From CAILAD01 sp964397085 (GTDB lineage: Bacteria; Patescibacteriota; Saccharimonadia; CAILAD01; BJGX01), in assembly GCA_964397085.1 (NCBI GenBank), contig CAYNHH010000013.1, positions 1 through 22,514 of the forward strand: a DNA stretch of 22,514 nucleotides. The letters are read 5' to 3'. Under the pieces are notes generated by a model. The model was not told the origin of the DNA, made no database searches, and saw only the letters and a list, made by a program, of their open reading frames with translations. The position numbers and the translations under genes were made by a program. Positions 7,085-14,223 of the stretch are shown here, one piece after another. The first letter of the stretch is position 1. Each line of letters starts with the position of its first letter.

Positions 7085-8410
7085 ATGAAGAATAAATATG
7101 TAAAAATTGCCGCAATTATCCTAGGTGCAATTGCCTTGATGGCCATTATCTATTTGCTTACACAAAAGTCGCCTTTTTCGCAAGACACCAATAGTACCTA
7201 TAAGACTAGCGTGAGCTATCCTACTTCACCCTTTACTATTAGTCTTTGGTTACCAACTGAAGAGAAAGGTAACTTTGATGCGGTAATTGCTGATTATAAG
7301 AAGATACACCCAAGTGCAAATGTGCAAGTTGAGCTGATTGAGTCTGCTCAGTACCAAACACGCCTGCTACAGGCAAGCACTACCGGTACCTTGCCAGACC
7401 TTTTTGTGTTTCGAAATGATGGTCTGCCACTATATAAAAAGTATCTCCAACCGGCACCCACAAGTGTATTTACTAGCGAGCAATTCACCCAGATATTTAG
7501 TGGCTTTACTACCAAGCAACTAGTGAGCGGCAATACTATCTATGGTGCGCCCCTGGGGCTTGCAACGCTTGGGCTAATATATAATCAAGACAGATTCAAG
7601 CAAGCTGAGATTAGTTCTGTGCCAACAACTTGGCAAGAATTTGATAAAGCCAATGACGTGCTGCGCAAAAAGGACGGTCAGAATTTGTATGTTTCTGGGG
7701 TAGCGCTAGGTACACCTGCAATACGTAATTACCCAGATATTATAAGTGTACTTATGATGCAAAATGGTGCGAGCATGACAGACCAGCCACCTACTCGGGC
7801 GACCTTCGAACTGCCCGATAGTAGTGGCTACTCGCCGGGCTCAAAGGCAGTAGAATATTACGCGAGCTTTGCGCAGCCAGCCAAGCAGAATTATTCCTGG
7901 AGCGACAGTTTGGGAGAGAGCTTGAGTGCGCTTGCACAAAATAAAACTGCTCTAGTAGTAGATTACCCAATGTCTGCTAAGCTGGTGGCTTCTCAGAGCC
8001 CAGAATTACCGATTGGTATGGCGGCACTACCCCAGGTGAATCCCGGCAACCCAGTAAATTACGGAGTATTTTTAACTGGCGCAGTATCTAAGACTAGTAA
8101 GTACCCTGAAATAGCATGGGATTTCTGGGGATACGCAACAAGTAAAGAAGAACAGAAGAAATTTTCGTTAGCGAGTTTTTGGCCAGCGAGCAGAAATGAT
8201 CTGATCAAAGATCAACTGAACGACAAAGACCTTACTCCATTTGCCAAACAAAGCGCTACCGCTGCTGATTGGTATAAAGGTATTAATTACGCTGCAAATG
8301 CAGACCTTAGAGAGATGATGAATAATTATATGGCAGGCTTAGATAGCAAGATTGTCGTGAAGAACGCTAGCAATAAAGTAACTGGCGAGATACAAAAGAG
8401 CAATCAATAG
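7085..8410 (+). CDS. membrane-anchored extracellular solute-binding protein (ABC sugar-binding type 1-like)
   Basis: 441 residues. Residues 7-26 are a single hydrophobic anchor with no lipobox Cys, followed by a short linker. The periplasmic-binding-protein fold starts with TISLWLPTEE and continues with PSANVQVELIE, GTLPDLFVFR, an IYGAPLGLATLGLIYN segment and VPTTWQEFDKA, the order seen in MalE/UgpB-like family 1 binding proteins. The C-terminal part contains WDFWGYATSKEEQKKF, typical of the last helices. It would capture a sugar or similar ligand outside the membrane. No ABC permease or ATPase gene is adjacent, so its partner is elsewhere or it serves another role such as sensing. Expression is probably monocistronic: its own extended -10 and a bidirectional terminator downstream. 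Confidence 0.75.
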   Translation: MKNKYVKIAAIILGAIALMAIIYLLTQKSPFSQDTNSTYKTSVSYPTSPFTISLWLPTEEKGNFDAVIADYKKIHPSANVQVELIESAQYQTRLLQASTTGTLPDLFVFRNDGLPLYKKYLQPAPTSVFTSEQFTQIFSGFTTKQLVSGNTIYGAPLGLATLGLIYNQDRFKQAEISSVPTTWQEFDKANDVLRKKDGQNLYVSGVALGTPAIRNYPDIISVLMMQNGASMTDQPPTRATFELPDSSGYSPGSKAVEYYASFAQPAKQNYSWSDSLGESLSALAQNKTALVVDYPMSAKLVASQSPELPIGMAALPQVNPGNPVNYGVFLTGAVSKTSKYPEIAWDFWGYATSKEEQKKFSLASFWPASRNDLIKDQLNDKDLTPFAKQSATAADWYKGINYAANADLREMMNNYMAGLDSKIVVKNASNKVTGEIQKSNQ

Positions 8411-8424
8411 TTAGAATGTATTTA

Positions 8425-8460
8425 TATAAAAAAGACCCTTGGAGTAGGGTCTTTTTTATA
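8425..8460. terminator. bidirectional terminator between convergent genes
   Basis: A perfect 14-bp stem with arms 8425-8438 and 8447-8460 and an 8-nt loop carries six A on one side and six T on the other. It can end both the rightward solute-binding gene and the leftward hsp20 gene. Confidence 0.9.
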
Positions 8461-8471
8461 GGTCTATAGTA

Positions 8472-8906
8472 TTAGACTGGTTTTACTTTGATCTTTTTGA
8501 CCTTGTCTTCAGGAACAACCTTTGGAATCTCGATAGTTAGCACACCATCTTTGAGGCTGGCATTGGCTTTGTCTGCCACAGTACTTGTAGGAAGAATAAC
8601 TGAGCGACTAAAGCTACCCCAGAAACACTCTTGTACATAATAGCTGTCTTTTTGGATAGTACTCTCTTCTTTGCGATCGCCACGAATAGTCACTACATCT
8701 TCAGATATTGCCACATCAATATCTTCTGGTTTGACCCCAGCAATAGGAGCCTTGATGACGATTGTATCTTTTGTTTGATACACATCAACTGCAAGCTGAC
8801 CCTCAAATTCTTCTTCGTTCATCCATTCTTCAGTAGGAGCTTGCTCCTCTTCTAAAAAATCATCTTCTAAAATTTCTTGTTCGACTTGATTGTTTCGTCG
8901 TGCCAT
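8472..8906 (-). CDS. hsp20: small heat-shock protein Hsp20/alpha-crystallin family
   Basis: 144 residues. The N-terminus is short and very acidic (residues 10-35). The alpha-crystallin domain covers about 39-132, with the hallmark IKAPIAGVKPEDIDVAI, TIRGDRKEE and the A-x-x-x-n-GVL motif (NASLKDGVLTIEIPK). A short basic tail follows. These ATP-independent chaperones bind unfolding proteins as oligomers. The start is fixed by AAGGAG (8916-8921), and a near-consensus promoter lies further upstream. No CIRCE element is seen here, so control differs from groESL. Length is normal for the family. Confidence 0.93.
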   Translation of the reverse strand: MARRNNQVEQEILEDDFLEEEQAPTEEWMNEEEFEGQLAVDVYQTKDTIVIKAPIAGVKPEDIDVAISEDVVTIRGDRKEESTIQKDSYYVQECFWGSFSRSVILPTSTVADKANASLKDGVLTIEIPKVVPEDKVKKIKVKPV

Positions 8907-8925
8907 ACAATATTACTCCTTATGT

Positions 8926-8978
8926 TTGCTCTTTTCTTACTTGCTCTCTATTATAGCCAGATAAGACGAGGAGTGCAA
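8926..8978. promoter_or_regulatory. overlapping divergent promoters for hsp20 (-) and comFC (+)
   Basis: Leftward: TTGCAC (8973-8978), 17 nt, TATAAT (8950-8955), a near-consensus sigma70 promoter for hsp20. Rightward: TTGCTC (8926-8931), 17 nt, TATTAT (8949-8954) for comFC. The two -10 boxes overlap almost completely, so polymerase can sit on only one promoter at a time. Confidence 0.65.
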
Positions 8979-8984
8979 GTACGA

Positions 8985-9641
8985 GTGTTGGAGAGATTAC
9001 TTGGTTATATTAGCCCGGTAGAGTGTAGTCAATGTACACGCCCCGGTAAGTCAGTGTGTGATGATTGTTGGCAAAAGCTAGTACCACAACGAACACCGGC
9101 TTGTTTTTGGTGTAACAGCCTTACCCCTGAAGGAAAAACTTGTGTGCGGTGTGCTCGCAGAACACATATTCAAGGCACAACTATCCCTTTTCGACTTGAT
9201 GGCGTAGTGAAAGTCAGTGTGTATGGCTTGAAATATGACGGCGATAGAGAGGTAGCGAGGCTATTTGCTGATAAGCTATGCTCACATCTGCCTCGCCAAG
9301 CATTTGATGCAGTATGCTATGTGCCGGCCACTGGAAGGTCGCAACGCAAGCGAGGCTACAACCAGGCAAAGTTACTTGCCAAAGAAATTGCCAAGATTAC
9401 TCATCTACCTCTTGACTCAGCACTACTGAGACTGACCCACACTGACCAGATTGGGCTCAATAGGGCTCAGCGTCTCAGTAGTGTTAAAGGTAACTTCATT
9501 GCTCGAGGGAGTTACGCCGGCAAGCGACTCTTGCTGGTGGATGATGTTGTTACTACCGGTGCAACCCTCAATGAATGTGCCTATACTCTTAAGATTGCCG
9601 GTGCGAAAAGTATTTGGGCAGTGGCTGTGGCAAAAAAGTGA
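8985..9641 (+). CDS. comFC: ComFC-like amidophosphoribosyltransferase-fold protein
   Basis: About 218 residues from GTG 8985; GTG 8973 and TTG 8988 are alternatives, and GAGGAG lies at 8968-8973. An in-frame ATG at 8922 lies upstream of the predicted start of transcription and is unlikely. A double zinc ribbon (CSQC...CDDC, then CFWC...CVRC) is followed by a phosphoribosyltransferase fold: YGLKYDGDREVA, then VPATGRSQRKRGYNQA and the PRPP-binding loop LLVDDVVTTGATLNEC. This is the ComFC/GntX family, needed for DNA uptake in naturally competent bacteria; its biochemical reaction is unsettled. Competence fits an episymbiont that scavenges nucleic acids (inference). The gene ends exactly where the convergent methyltransferase gene ends. 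Confidence 0.88.
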   Translation: MLERLLGYISPVECSQCTRPGKSVCDDCWQKLVPQRTPACFWCNSLTPEGKTCVRCARRTHIQGTTIPFRLDGVVKVSVYGLKYDGDREVARLFADKLCSHLPRQAFDAVCYVPATGRSQRKRGYNQAKLLAKEIAKITHLPLDSALLRLTHTDQIGLNRAQRLSSVKGNFIARGSYAGKRLLLVDDVVTTGATLNECAYTLKIAGAKSIWAVAVAKK

Positions 9642-10175
9642 TTAGTATTGATACCACTTACTCGCAAACTCAGACCTGTGTGTTAATTCGTGGATGCTTA
9701 TGGGCTTGATACTTTTGAGTGGAAACTCAACAGCGACAATGCACGTTTGCTTTTTGATGAGCTTCTTGAAATCTGACTCTAGGCTATCAATTAGATTGGG
9801 TAGTAAGTACACAAATATATACGTAGCATCTGTAAAATTGCATTTTCTTACATCGCCTAGGTGGATATGTATCTGGGTAAAGTGACGTGTTTGGTACTTT
9901 GCTAATACATACGGAATAATAGCTTTCTCAATACCAACGTACGTTGATCTTGGCTGAATCTTGGCGGCCTCAACGAGCACTCGCCCATCTCCACAGCCAA
10001 GATCATAAACCGTGCTATTTGGATTGATTTGGAGAGAGGTAAGTATCTCTCTAGTCGTTTCTGGTTTAAGGCGCTTGAAAGGTACTTTTGACACAACTAT
10101 CTGATCGTAGCCAATCACGAGAGCGATACACAACAGTAGTCCAACCAGTGCCGGAATGATAAGTGCAACAATCAT
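9642..10175 (-). CDS. membrane-anchored class I SAM-dependent methyltransferase (FAM173/ATPSCKMT-like)
   Basis: 177 residues. Residues 1-22 form one membrane anchor. SAM motif I is VYDLGCGDGRVLVEA (57-71), and an acidic residue closes strand 2 (GIEKA, E83). A GDVRKCNF segment and YLLPN motif near 124-128 follow. A single N-terminal helix plus this short Rossmann core resembles the FAM173/ATPSCKMT lysine methyltransferase group, whose eukaryotic members modify a membrane protein; the bacterial substrate is unknown. The ATG overlaps the stop of mutY as ATGA, so the two genes are co-translated. The stop codon at 9642-9644 directly abuts the stop of the opposing comFC gene, with no terminator between. 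No fusion or truncation is apparent. Confidence 0.75.
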   Translation of the reverse strand: MIVALIIPALVGLLLCIALVIGYDQIVVSKVPFKRLKPETTREILTSLQINPNSTVYDLGCGDGRVLVEAAKIQPRSTYVGIEKAIIPYVLAKYQTRHFTQIHIHLGDVRKCNFTDATYIFVYLLPNLIDSLESDFKKLIKKQTCIVAVEFPLKSIKPISIHELTHRSEFASKWYQY

Positions 10176-11017
10176 CTTAGCGAGATGCCCTCCTTTGTTG
10201 AGCGAATAAACCCTTCTTCTTCAAGACTAGTCAGAATACGTGCAAAGTTGAGTTGTTGATTCTTGGTGGTTGCTAGAATCGCTAGCTCTTCATTTGTAGA
10301 AAATTGTGCTTGTGAAAGTTTTTGAATAATGGCGCCTCTGAGTTGGCGATCTGAGCCTGCAAACTTTGATTGTTTTGTATAATGTTTGCTATTGCGATTG
10401 GGGTTGGTGACAACGCCTTTTAAGTAGGTGCCATAATCCATCATTGCCCAATAGAATGACTGGGTAGTGAAGCCATACTTTTGAAGTTTGGGTAGGATAG
10501 TTTCTAGAATTAGTGCAATCTGAGAGTCAAGAATGTTGGTTTGATCAGCAAAAAAGTGATGGATGAGAACACGACGAATATTGGTTTCTATAAAGACAAT
10601 AGGCTGGTTGAAGCTGTAGGCAACGATTGCGCCCGAAGTACTAGGGCCAATGCCTGGCAAAGATTCAAGCGAAGCGCGGTCATTGGGCAAAGTACCACCA
10701 TAGTTACTCACTACTATTTTTGCAGTTTGTTGCAGATAGAGTGCGCGACGATTGTACCCAAGACCTTGCCAGAGCCGAATAATTTCTTTAGTGCTTGTAT
10801 TGGCTAGAGCTTGAAAATCTGGAAGTTCAGTCATGAATCTTTGATATTTTGGCTCTACCCTATCTACTTGCGTTTGTTGTAGCATAATCTCAGAAATTAA
10901 CACTGAGTAGGGGCTGGTGTTGAGTCGCCATGGCATGTTGTGGCGGGCGTTAGCTAGGTAATAACTCTTTAAATTGGCGAGAAATTCGCTTATCTGTTGA
11001 TATTGAGAAGCATCCAT
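10172..11017 (-). CDS. mutY: MutY-like A/G-specific adenine DNA glycosylase, Fe-S cluster-less
   Basis: 281 residues. The HhH-GPD glycosylase core has the MutY signature ISEIMLQQTQV (41-51, catalytic Glu43), LWQGLGYNRRA, the helix-hairpin-helix loop LPGIGPSTSGAI (120-131) and FIETNIRRVL (142-151). The residue aligned to the catalytic Asp of classical MutY is Glu144. The four Cys that ligate the [4Fe-4S] cluster are absent; the protein contains no Cys at all. In their place is MDYGTYLK...NPNRNSKHYTKQSKF, consistent with cluster-less MutY relatives. The NUDIX-like C-terminal 8-oxoG-reading domain is missing, replaced by a short winged-helix-like tail. It removes A opposite 8-oxoG (family knowledge). 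A -10 box lies 6 nt before the ATG (leaderless). It is coupled to the methyltransferase gene. Confidence 0.88.
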   Translation of the reverse strand: MDASQYQQISEFLANLKSYYLANARHNMPWRLNTSPYSVLISEIMLQQTQVDRVEPKYQRFMTELPDFQALANTSTKEIIRLWQGLGYNRRALYLQQTAKIVVSNYGGTLPNDRASLESLPGIGPSTSGAIVAYSFNQPIVFIETNIRRVLIHHFFADQTNILDSQIALILETILPKLQKYGFTTQSFYWAMMDYGTYLKGVVTNPNRNSKHYTKQSKFAGSDRQLRGAIIQKLSQAQFSTNEELAILATTKNQQLNFARILTSLEEEGFIRSTKEGISLR

Positions 11018-11023
11018 AATCTT

Positions 11024-11029
11024 ATTGTA
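11024..11029 (-). promoter_or_regulatory. -10 element of mutY (leaderless)
   Basis: TACAAT on the minus strand, with 6 nt to the ATG at 11017. No good -35 is seen; that position is occupied by the duplicated tRNA 3' end (11045-11062). Confidence 0.5.
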
Positions 11030-11044
11030 CTAGATAATTGCTTT

Positions 11045-11062
11045 TGGCGGAGAGAATGGGAT
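11045..11062. repeat. 18-bp direct copy of the tRNA-Ser 3' end
   Basis: The 18 bases at 11045-11062 are identical to 11206-11223, which encode the CCA, discriminator, acceptor strand and the start of the T-arm of tRNA-Ser. The copies are in the same orientation, 161 bp apart. Site-specific integration at a tRNA gene would leave such a pair; so would a local duplication. Confidence 0.8.
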
Positions 11063-11208
11063 AGCGGCTTTAGCCTTCTCCGCTCAAGGATGCTCTAAGC
11101 AAGCTTCTGTGCTTCTTTTCACTTCGCCGAACCCAGTTGCAAGCAACTTTGGGTTCTCATCATTTCTACCAGAGAGAAAAAGCGCCATTATGCGCTACTT
11201 CTCTCTGG
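11047..11208. other. run of three strong hairpins between the two tRNA 3'-end copies
   Basis: Arms: 11047-11053 with 11077-11083 (inner GGCT/AGCC); 11129-11135 with 11150-11156 (inner GTTGC/GCAAC); 11169-11178 with 11199-11208 (10 bp, inner AGCGC/GCGCT). The last arm includes the encoded CCA of tRNA-Ser, so it could compete with tRNA folding or act in 3' processing. No convincing ORF is seen. It could be the tRNA trailer, a small RNA, or the remnant of an element. Confidence 0.55.
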
Positions 11209-11295
11209 CGGAGAGAATGGGATTCGAACCCATGAGACGATTGCTCGCCTACACGCTTTCCAAGCGTGCTCCTTCGGCCACTCGGACACCTCTCC
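11206..11295 (-). tRNA. tRNA-Ser (GGA), CCA encoded
   Basis: 90 nt on the minus strand. Acceptor GGAGAGG pairs with TCTCTCC. The discriminator is G and CCA is encoded. The anticodon stem CACGC/GCGTG holds the loop TTGGAAA (anticodon GGA, reading UCC/UCU). A long variable arm typical of type II serine tRNAs precedes the T-arm ATGGG-TTCGAAT-CCCAT. A TAGAAT box lies about 9 nt upstream of the 5' end. Confidence 0.97.
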
Positions 11296-11330
11296 ATCTG
11301 TACTATTCTACACTGTATTGTCTTATGAAT

Positions 11331-11359
11331 AAAAACAGCCCTAATCAACTGATTAGGGC
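11331..11359 (-). terminator. intrinsic terminator of the NYN gene
   Basis: On the minus strand GCCCTAATCA-gt-TGATTAGGGC is followed by TGTTTTTATT. It lies right after the NYN stop codon and before tRNA-Ser. Confidence 0.85.
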
Positions 11360-11364
11360 GCTAT

Positions 11365-11949
11365 TTACACCCACATTCCGCAGGCTGGGATCTTCTCAAA
11401 CCTCTTGTCTGGAATAGGGTTGTGGCTGATATCTGGGATGTCACGAATGTCGACGATCTCTACATTTGCACTTGGTGTAGGACTGAGAAGCTCAGTGAAT
11501 ACCACGTAGGTGACCTTGTGACCTTGATTTGCAAGCCGCTCGAGTAGCGGCGAAAAGCGTGCAGTATCGTGTGAAACTACCACGATATCCACAAGATCGA
11601 TAGAGTGATTTTGCGTCATCCCTTCGATGTGATCAACCATGACTTCATCGATGTCATCGTCACGATCGATTTTGGGCTTTACGAAAGTGTTCCACCCCAT
11701 ACGCTTGAGAGCATTCTCAACCCAGCCCATCACGCTTGTATAGTTGTCTTCACGTACATTCATATATGCCGACGCAACTACTTGTGCATCTGGATACATA
11801 TCTACAACGTACTTCTTGAGAACGTCATAACGAACACGGGTTCTGTCTGTTGGCTTTTCGTTGATCAGATTTGTAAGCATCATGTCGAGATTATGTACAT
11901 CAACCTCGATTAGAACAGTAGGGACCTTCTTGGCGTCGATGGTAGACAC
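11365..11949 (-). CDS. NYN-domain (LabA/PIN-like) putative ribonuclease
   Basis: 194 residues from a GTG start at 11947-11949, preceded by AAGGAG about 10 nt away. The PIN-like Rossmann fold of NYN proteins is visible: VLIEVDVHNLD (12-22), KPKIDRDDDIDEVMVDHIEGM (91-111), and VDIVVVSHDTARFSPLLERL (120-139), then HKVTYVVF. NYN proteins are metal-dependent RNases that use a set of Asp residues. D17, D101 and D128 are candidates, but the usual SGDSDF motif is here SHDTAR, so one metal-binding Asp appears replaced. The activity may be altered or lost. It is monocistronic with its own terminator. Target RNA is unknown. Confidence 0.72.
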   Translation of the reverse strand: MSTIDAKKVPTVLIEVDVHNLDMMLTNLINEKPTDRTRVRYDVLKKYVVDMYPDAQVVASAYMNVREDNYTSVMGWVENALKRMGWNTFVKPKIDRDDDIDEVMVDHIEGMTQNHSIDLVDIVVVSHDTARFSPLLERLANQGHKVTYVVFTELLSPTPSANVEIVDIRDIPDISHNPIPDKRFEKIPACGMWV

Positions 11950-12050
11950 TGCAACTCTACTCCTTTTTGCTTCAATGAACGTGCCAGTACGGCATTAACT
12001 ATAGTTTTATCACAAAACCATATAAAATGCAAGCTATTTATGCAAAATAA

Positions 12051-13106
12051 CTACGTGAGTTTTTTCTTAAATACTTCTACCAGACCAACGGGGGTTGGAT
12101 TTACACCGTTAAGGATAGCTAGATATGCACTGACATAATCACCAAGTAGAACTGCACAAAGCAGCTGTTGAATTTGATTGGCTCCTGTTGCAGTGATTAT
12201 TTGAGGCGTAAAGCCATGACTTTTGAGTACTTCTTGGGTGGTAACTATGCGTTTTTGAATCTCTGGATCATCAAAGCTGGATTGCAATACAATACTAGCC
12301 AGACTCTTTTGCTTAGGAAATAGCCAGCCTTGCATTTCGTTGTGATTGAGCTCTGAGAATACATTACTATGAGCCATTTGCTTGGAGTTTTCGTTGATAT
12401 CTATTTTCCATTTGTAGCTCGCCGCTGCAAGCAGTGGGCTCGAGTATATGACTACTTCTTTGCCGTATAATTCTTGAGCAATCTCTTTGGCGAGGTTACT
12501 ATCAGACATATCTGGCGACCAAGTCATCTTGATAGTATCAAGATAGTCTGCGGCATCAATCAACTCGCGACGTAAATCAACTTCTTCTACAAGATCCATA
12601 TCGGCCAAGATACAGGCTAATGCCTTGAGGTTGGCGAACACTGCTAGACGTGGTTGAGACACACCTGGAAGCTGTAATATTGTGTTGTTATTCTCTGTAG
12701 CCTGTCTGGCTAGTTCTCCACCATTAGTTATGCATATGATCTGACAATTGTTTTTGATTGCCTGAGAATAGGCCATCAAGGTCTCAGCCGTGTTGCCTGA
12801 GTAGCTCGATATTACTACCAGAGTGCGATTACTGACATAGCCCGGCAAAGTACCACCACGTACAAAATCAATAGGCATCTTAAGACGAGTGTATAGCCAG
12901 TTCTTCAATATACTACCAGCTAGCTCCGAGCCACCCATGCCAGCAATAATGACACTAGTTATGCCTTCCCCGTCGGTCTCTGTAATGTCTTCACGCATAG
13001 AATCGGCGTAGTTTGCCCTCAATTGATTGGGTTGTGAATCTATTACATCAAAAATGTGTTGACCATCTAGTTCTGGAAGCTGCTTAAATTCGTCAGTGTT
13101 GTTCAT
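12051..13106 (-). CDS. bifunctional phosphoglucose/phosphomannose isomerase (SIS domains)
   Basis: 351 residues from the ATG at 13104-13106; an in-frame ATG 18 nt upstream coincides with the -10 region and is rejected. Two SIS domains: IIAGMGGSELAGS (53-65) and ISSYSGNTAET (99-109) bind the sugar phosphate, and SELNHNEMQGW (251-261) carries the catalytic Glu/His of the PGI/PMI family. It interconverts fructose-6-P with glucose-6-P and mannose-6-P, feeding glycolysis and activated-sugar synthesis. The mutase gene at the right end of the window could use its products. Length is normal. A TATAAT box only 6 nt upstream implies a leaderless mRNA. Confidence 0.88.
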   Translation of the reverse strand: MNNTDEFKQLPELDGQHIFDVIDSQPNQLRANYADSMREDITETDGEGITSVIIAGMGGSELAGSILKNWLYTRLKMPIDFVRGGTLPGYVSNRTLVVISSYSGNTAETLMAYSQAIKNNCQIICITNGGELARQATENNNTILQLPGVSQPRLAVFANLKALACILADMDLVEEVDLRRELIDAADYLDTIKMTWSPDMSDSNLAKEIAQELYGKEVVIYSSPLLAAASYKWKIDINENSKQMAHSNVFSELNHNEMQGWLFPKQKSLASIVLQSSFDDPEIQKRIVTTQEVLKSHGFTPQIITATGANQIQQLLCAVLLGDYVSAYLAILNGVNPTPVGLVEVFKKKLT

Positions 13107-13112
13107 AGCTTG

Positions 13113-13118
13113 ATTATA
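13113..13118 (-). promoter_or_regulatory. -10 element of the PGI/PMI gene (leaderless)
   Basis: TATAAT on the minus strand, 6 nt before the ATG at 13106. The -35 position (TTTATT, weak) falls in the U-tract of the preceding terminator. Confidence 0.55.
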
Positions 13119-13135
13119 CTGCAAAGCCTCGCATA

Positions 13136-13177
13136 AATAAAAAATGACCCGAAGAAACAGGGTTTCTTTGGGTCATT
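13136..13177 (-). terminator. terminator of the 13218-14084 gene
   Basis: On the minus strand AATGACCC, inner AGAAAC/GTTTCT, GGGTCATT, then TTTTATTTAT. A long two-part stem with a U-rich tail overlaps the -35 region of the PGI/PMI promoter. Confidence 0.85.
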
Positions 13178-13217
13178 AACCAGTCGTTGGTCTTCTGGGT
13201 TTTACATTTGAACATGC

Positions 13218-14084
13218 TTACGAGAGCGCTACCATTCCTCCATTGTCGTCGTAACCAATTTTGGCCTCGGCCATTGCTTCTAGCTCCTTGAAGAGCGAGC
13301 TTAGCTGAGAAAGCGATACATCTTCGAGAGAGGTGGTATACAGATAGGTGTATTGGGGCGTGCTGCCTAAGAGGTCGAGGTAATTGGGGAATTGTTGGTA
13401 GATAGCCCTCACTAGGCGTTGTCTACTGGTAAATTCGCCAATTGCTTGCATGAGCTCGGTGAGCTGCAGATAGCTCAAGCTAGCTATACTCTCTTGAGAA
13501 ATGCCTACAGACTCACAATATCTACCTAGTGCAGGGTTCTCAAAGACTACAGCATACGCTTGACACCAACGCCAGGCTTCGAGAAGCTCTTCGATACTGG
13601 CCGTGCTGGGATCGAGCAGTTCTTGGGGTAAGCGGTTGGCTTGCGCAAAACGTCTTACCACTTGATCACGTTGCATGTACAGCCCAAAAGCAACCGTCTT
13701 GGTGAGCTTGCTAATGAGCTTTTGTCGATCACGCTTCTCACGGGTAAGGCTATTGCCAGCAGTTACTTCGTAGGTATCCTCACGCCACATCAGGATGCGC
13801 GAAAGGAAGTCTACCCATTGAGAGAGGAGATTGCTTGGAATATATACCCCAGGATCTCTGAGATCATACTTGTCTACCTTGCGAATGATTTGCTTCCAGG
13901 TCTTGCTGTGAATCTGCTTGTAGAGCCAATCGGTGTTGCGTACTGTAAAAATCATTTGAGCAATTTCTGCAGGCTCGCAAGCCATCAGGTCATCATTGGT
14001 TCTGGGAGTGATGCGTTGATGGCCTTTGGGAAAATCGATCCTTCCAGAGTTCATGGCGTTCTCCGTCTGGGTGATTGCAGGCAT
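13218..14084 (-). CDS. hypothetical protein, helical, unknown family
   Basis: 288 residues, not recognised. It is soluble and mostly alpha-helical, without signal peptide or membrane helices. Notable features are a Trp-rich middle (WLYKQIHSKTWKQI, WVDFLSRILMWRED), a basic stretch TREKRDRQKLISKLTK near residue 115-130, and an acidic C-terminal part with a run of Ser/Leu. The start is supported by AAGGGG 5 nt before the ATG and by a near-consensus promoter (14133-14161). It has its own terminator, so it is monocistronic. Codon use is like the surrounding genes, unlike the GC-rich ORF next to it. No catalytic motif can be pointed to. A structural or regulatory role is possible but unsupported. 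Confidence 0.75.
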   Translation of the reverse strand: MPAITQTENAMNSGRIDFPKGHQRITPRTNDDLMACEPAEIAQMIFTVRNTDWLYKQIHSKTWKQIIRKVDKYDLRDPGVYIPSNLLSQWVDFLSRILMWREDTYEVTAGNSLTREKRDRQKLISKLTKTVAFGLYMQRDQVVRRFAQANRLPQELLDPSTASIEELLEAWRWCQAYAVVFENPALGRYCESVGISQESIASLSYLQLTELMQAIGEFTSRQRLVRAIYQQFPNYLDLLGSTPQYTYLYTTSLEDVSLSQLSSLFKELEAMAEAKIGYDDNGGMVALS

Positions 14085-14132
14085 CTATGCCCCTTGGTTT
14101 GTGATAGGTGCGGGGTGGTTATTACAGGTGTG

Positions 14133-14161
14133 ATAATACAAGGGATATGCACAGTTGTCAA
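14133..14161 (-). promoter_or_regulatory. near-consensus sigma70 promoter of the 13218-14084 gene
   Basis: On the minus strand TTGACA (14156-14161), 17 nt, TATTAT (14133-14138). It gives a leader of about 40 nt that carries the Shine-Dalgarno. Confidence 0.8.
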
Positions 14162-14196
14162 TGTATTATTGAGTATATTTGGAGGTTACTTATGTT

Positions 14197-14223
14197 AAAA
14201 ACCACCAAGTATTGGTGGTTTTT
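14197..14223. terminator. bidirectional terminator downstream of element 1
   Basis: AAAACCACCA-agtat-TGGTGGTTTT is a perfect 10-bp stem with A-tract and T-tract. It can stop the leftward element-1 transcript and insulates the next promoter (14156-14161). Confidence 0.8.

Noticed and set aside
11109..11417. Open frame on the plus strand across the tRNA-Ser region
   Set aside because: It contains the translated antisense of a tRNA gene (GFEPMRR type peptide), a common false call.
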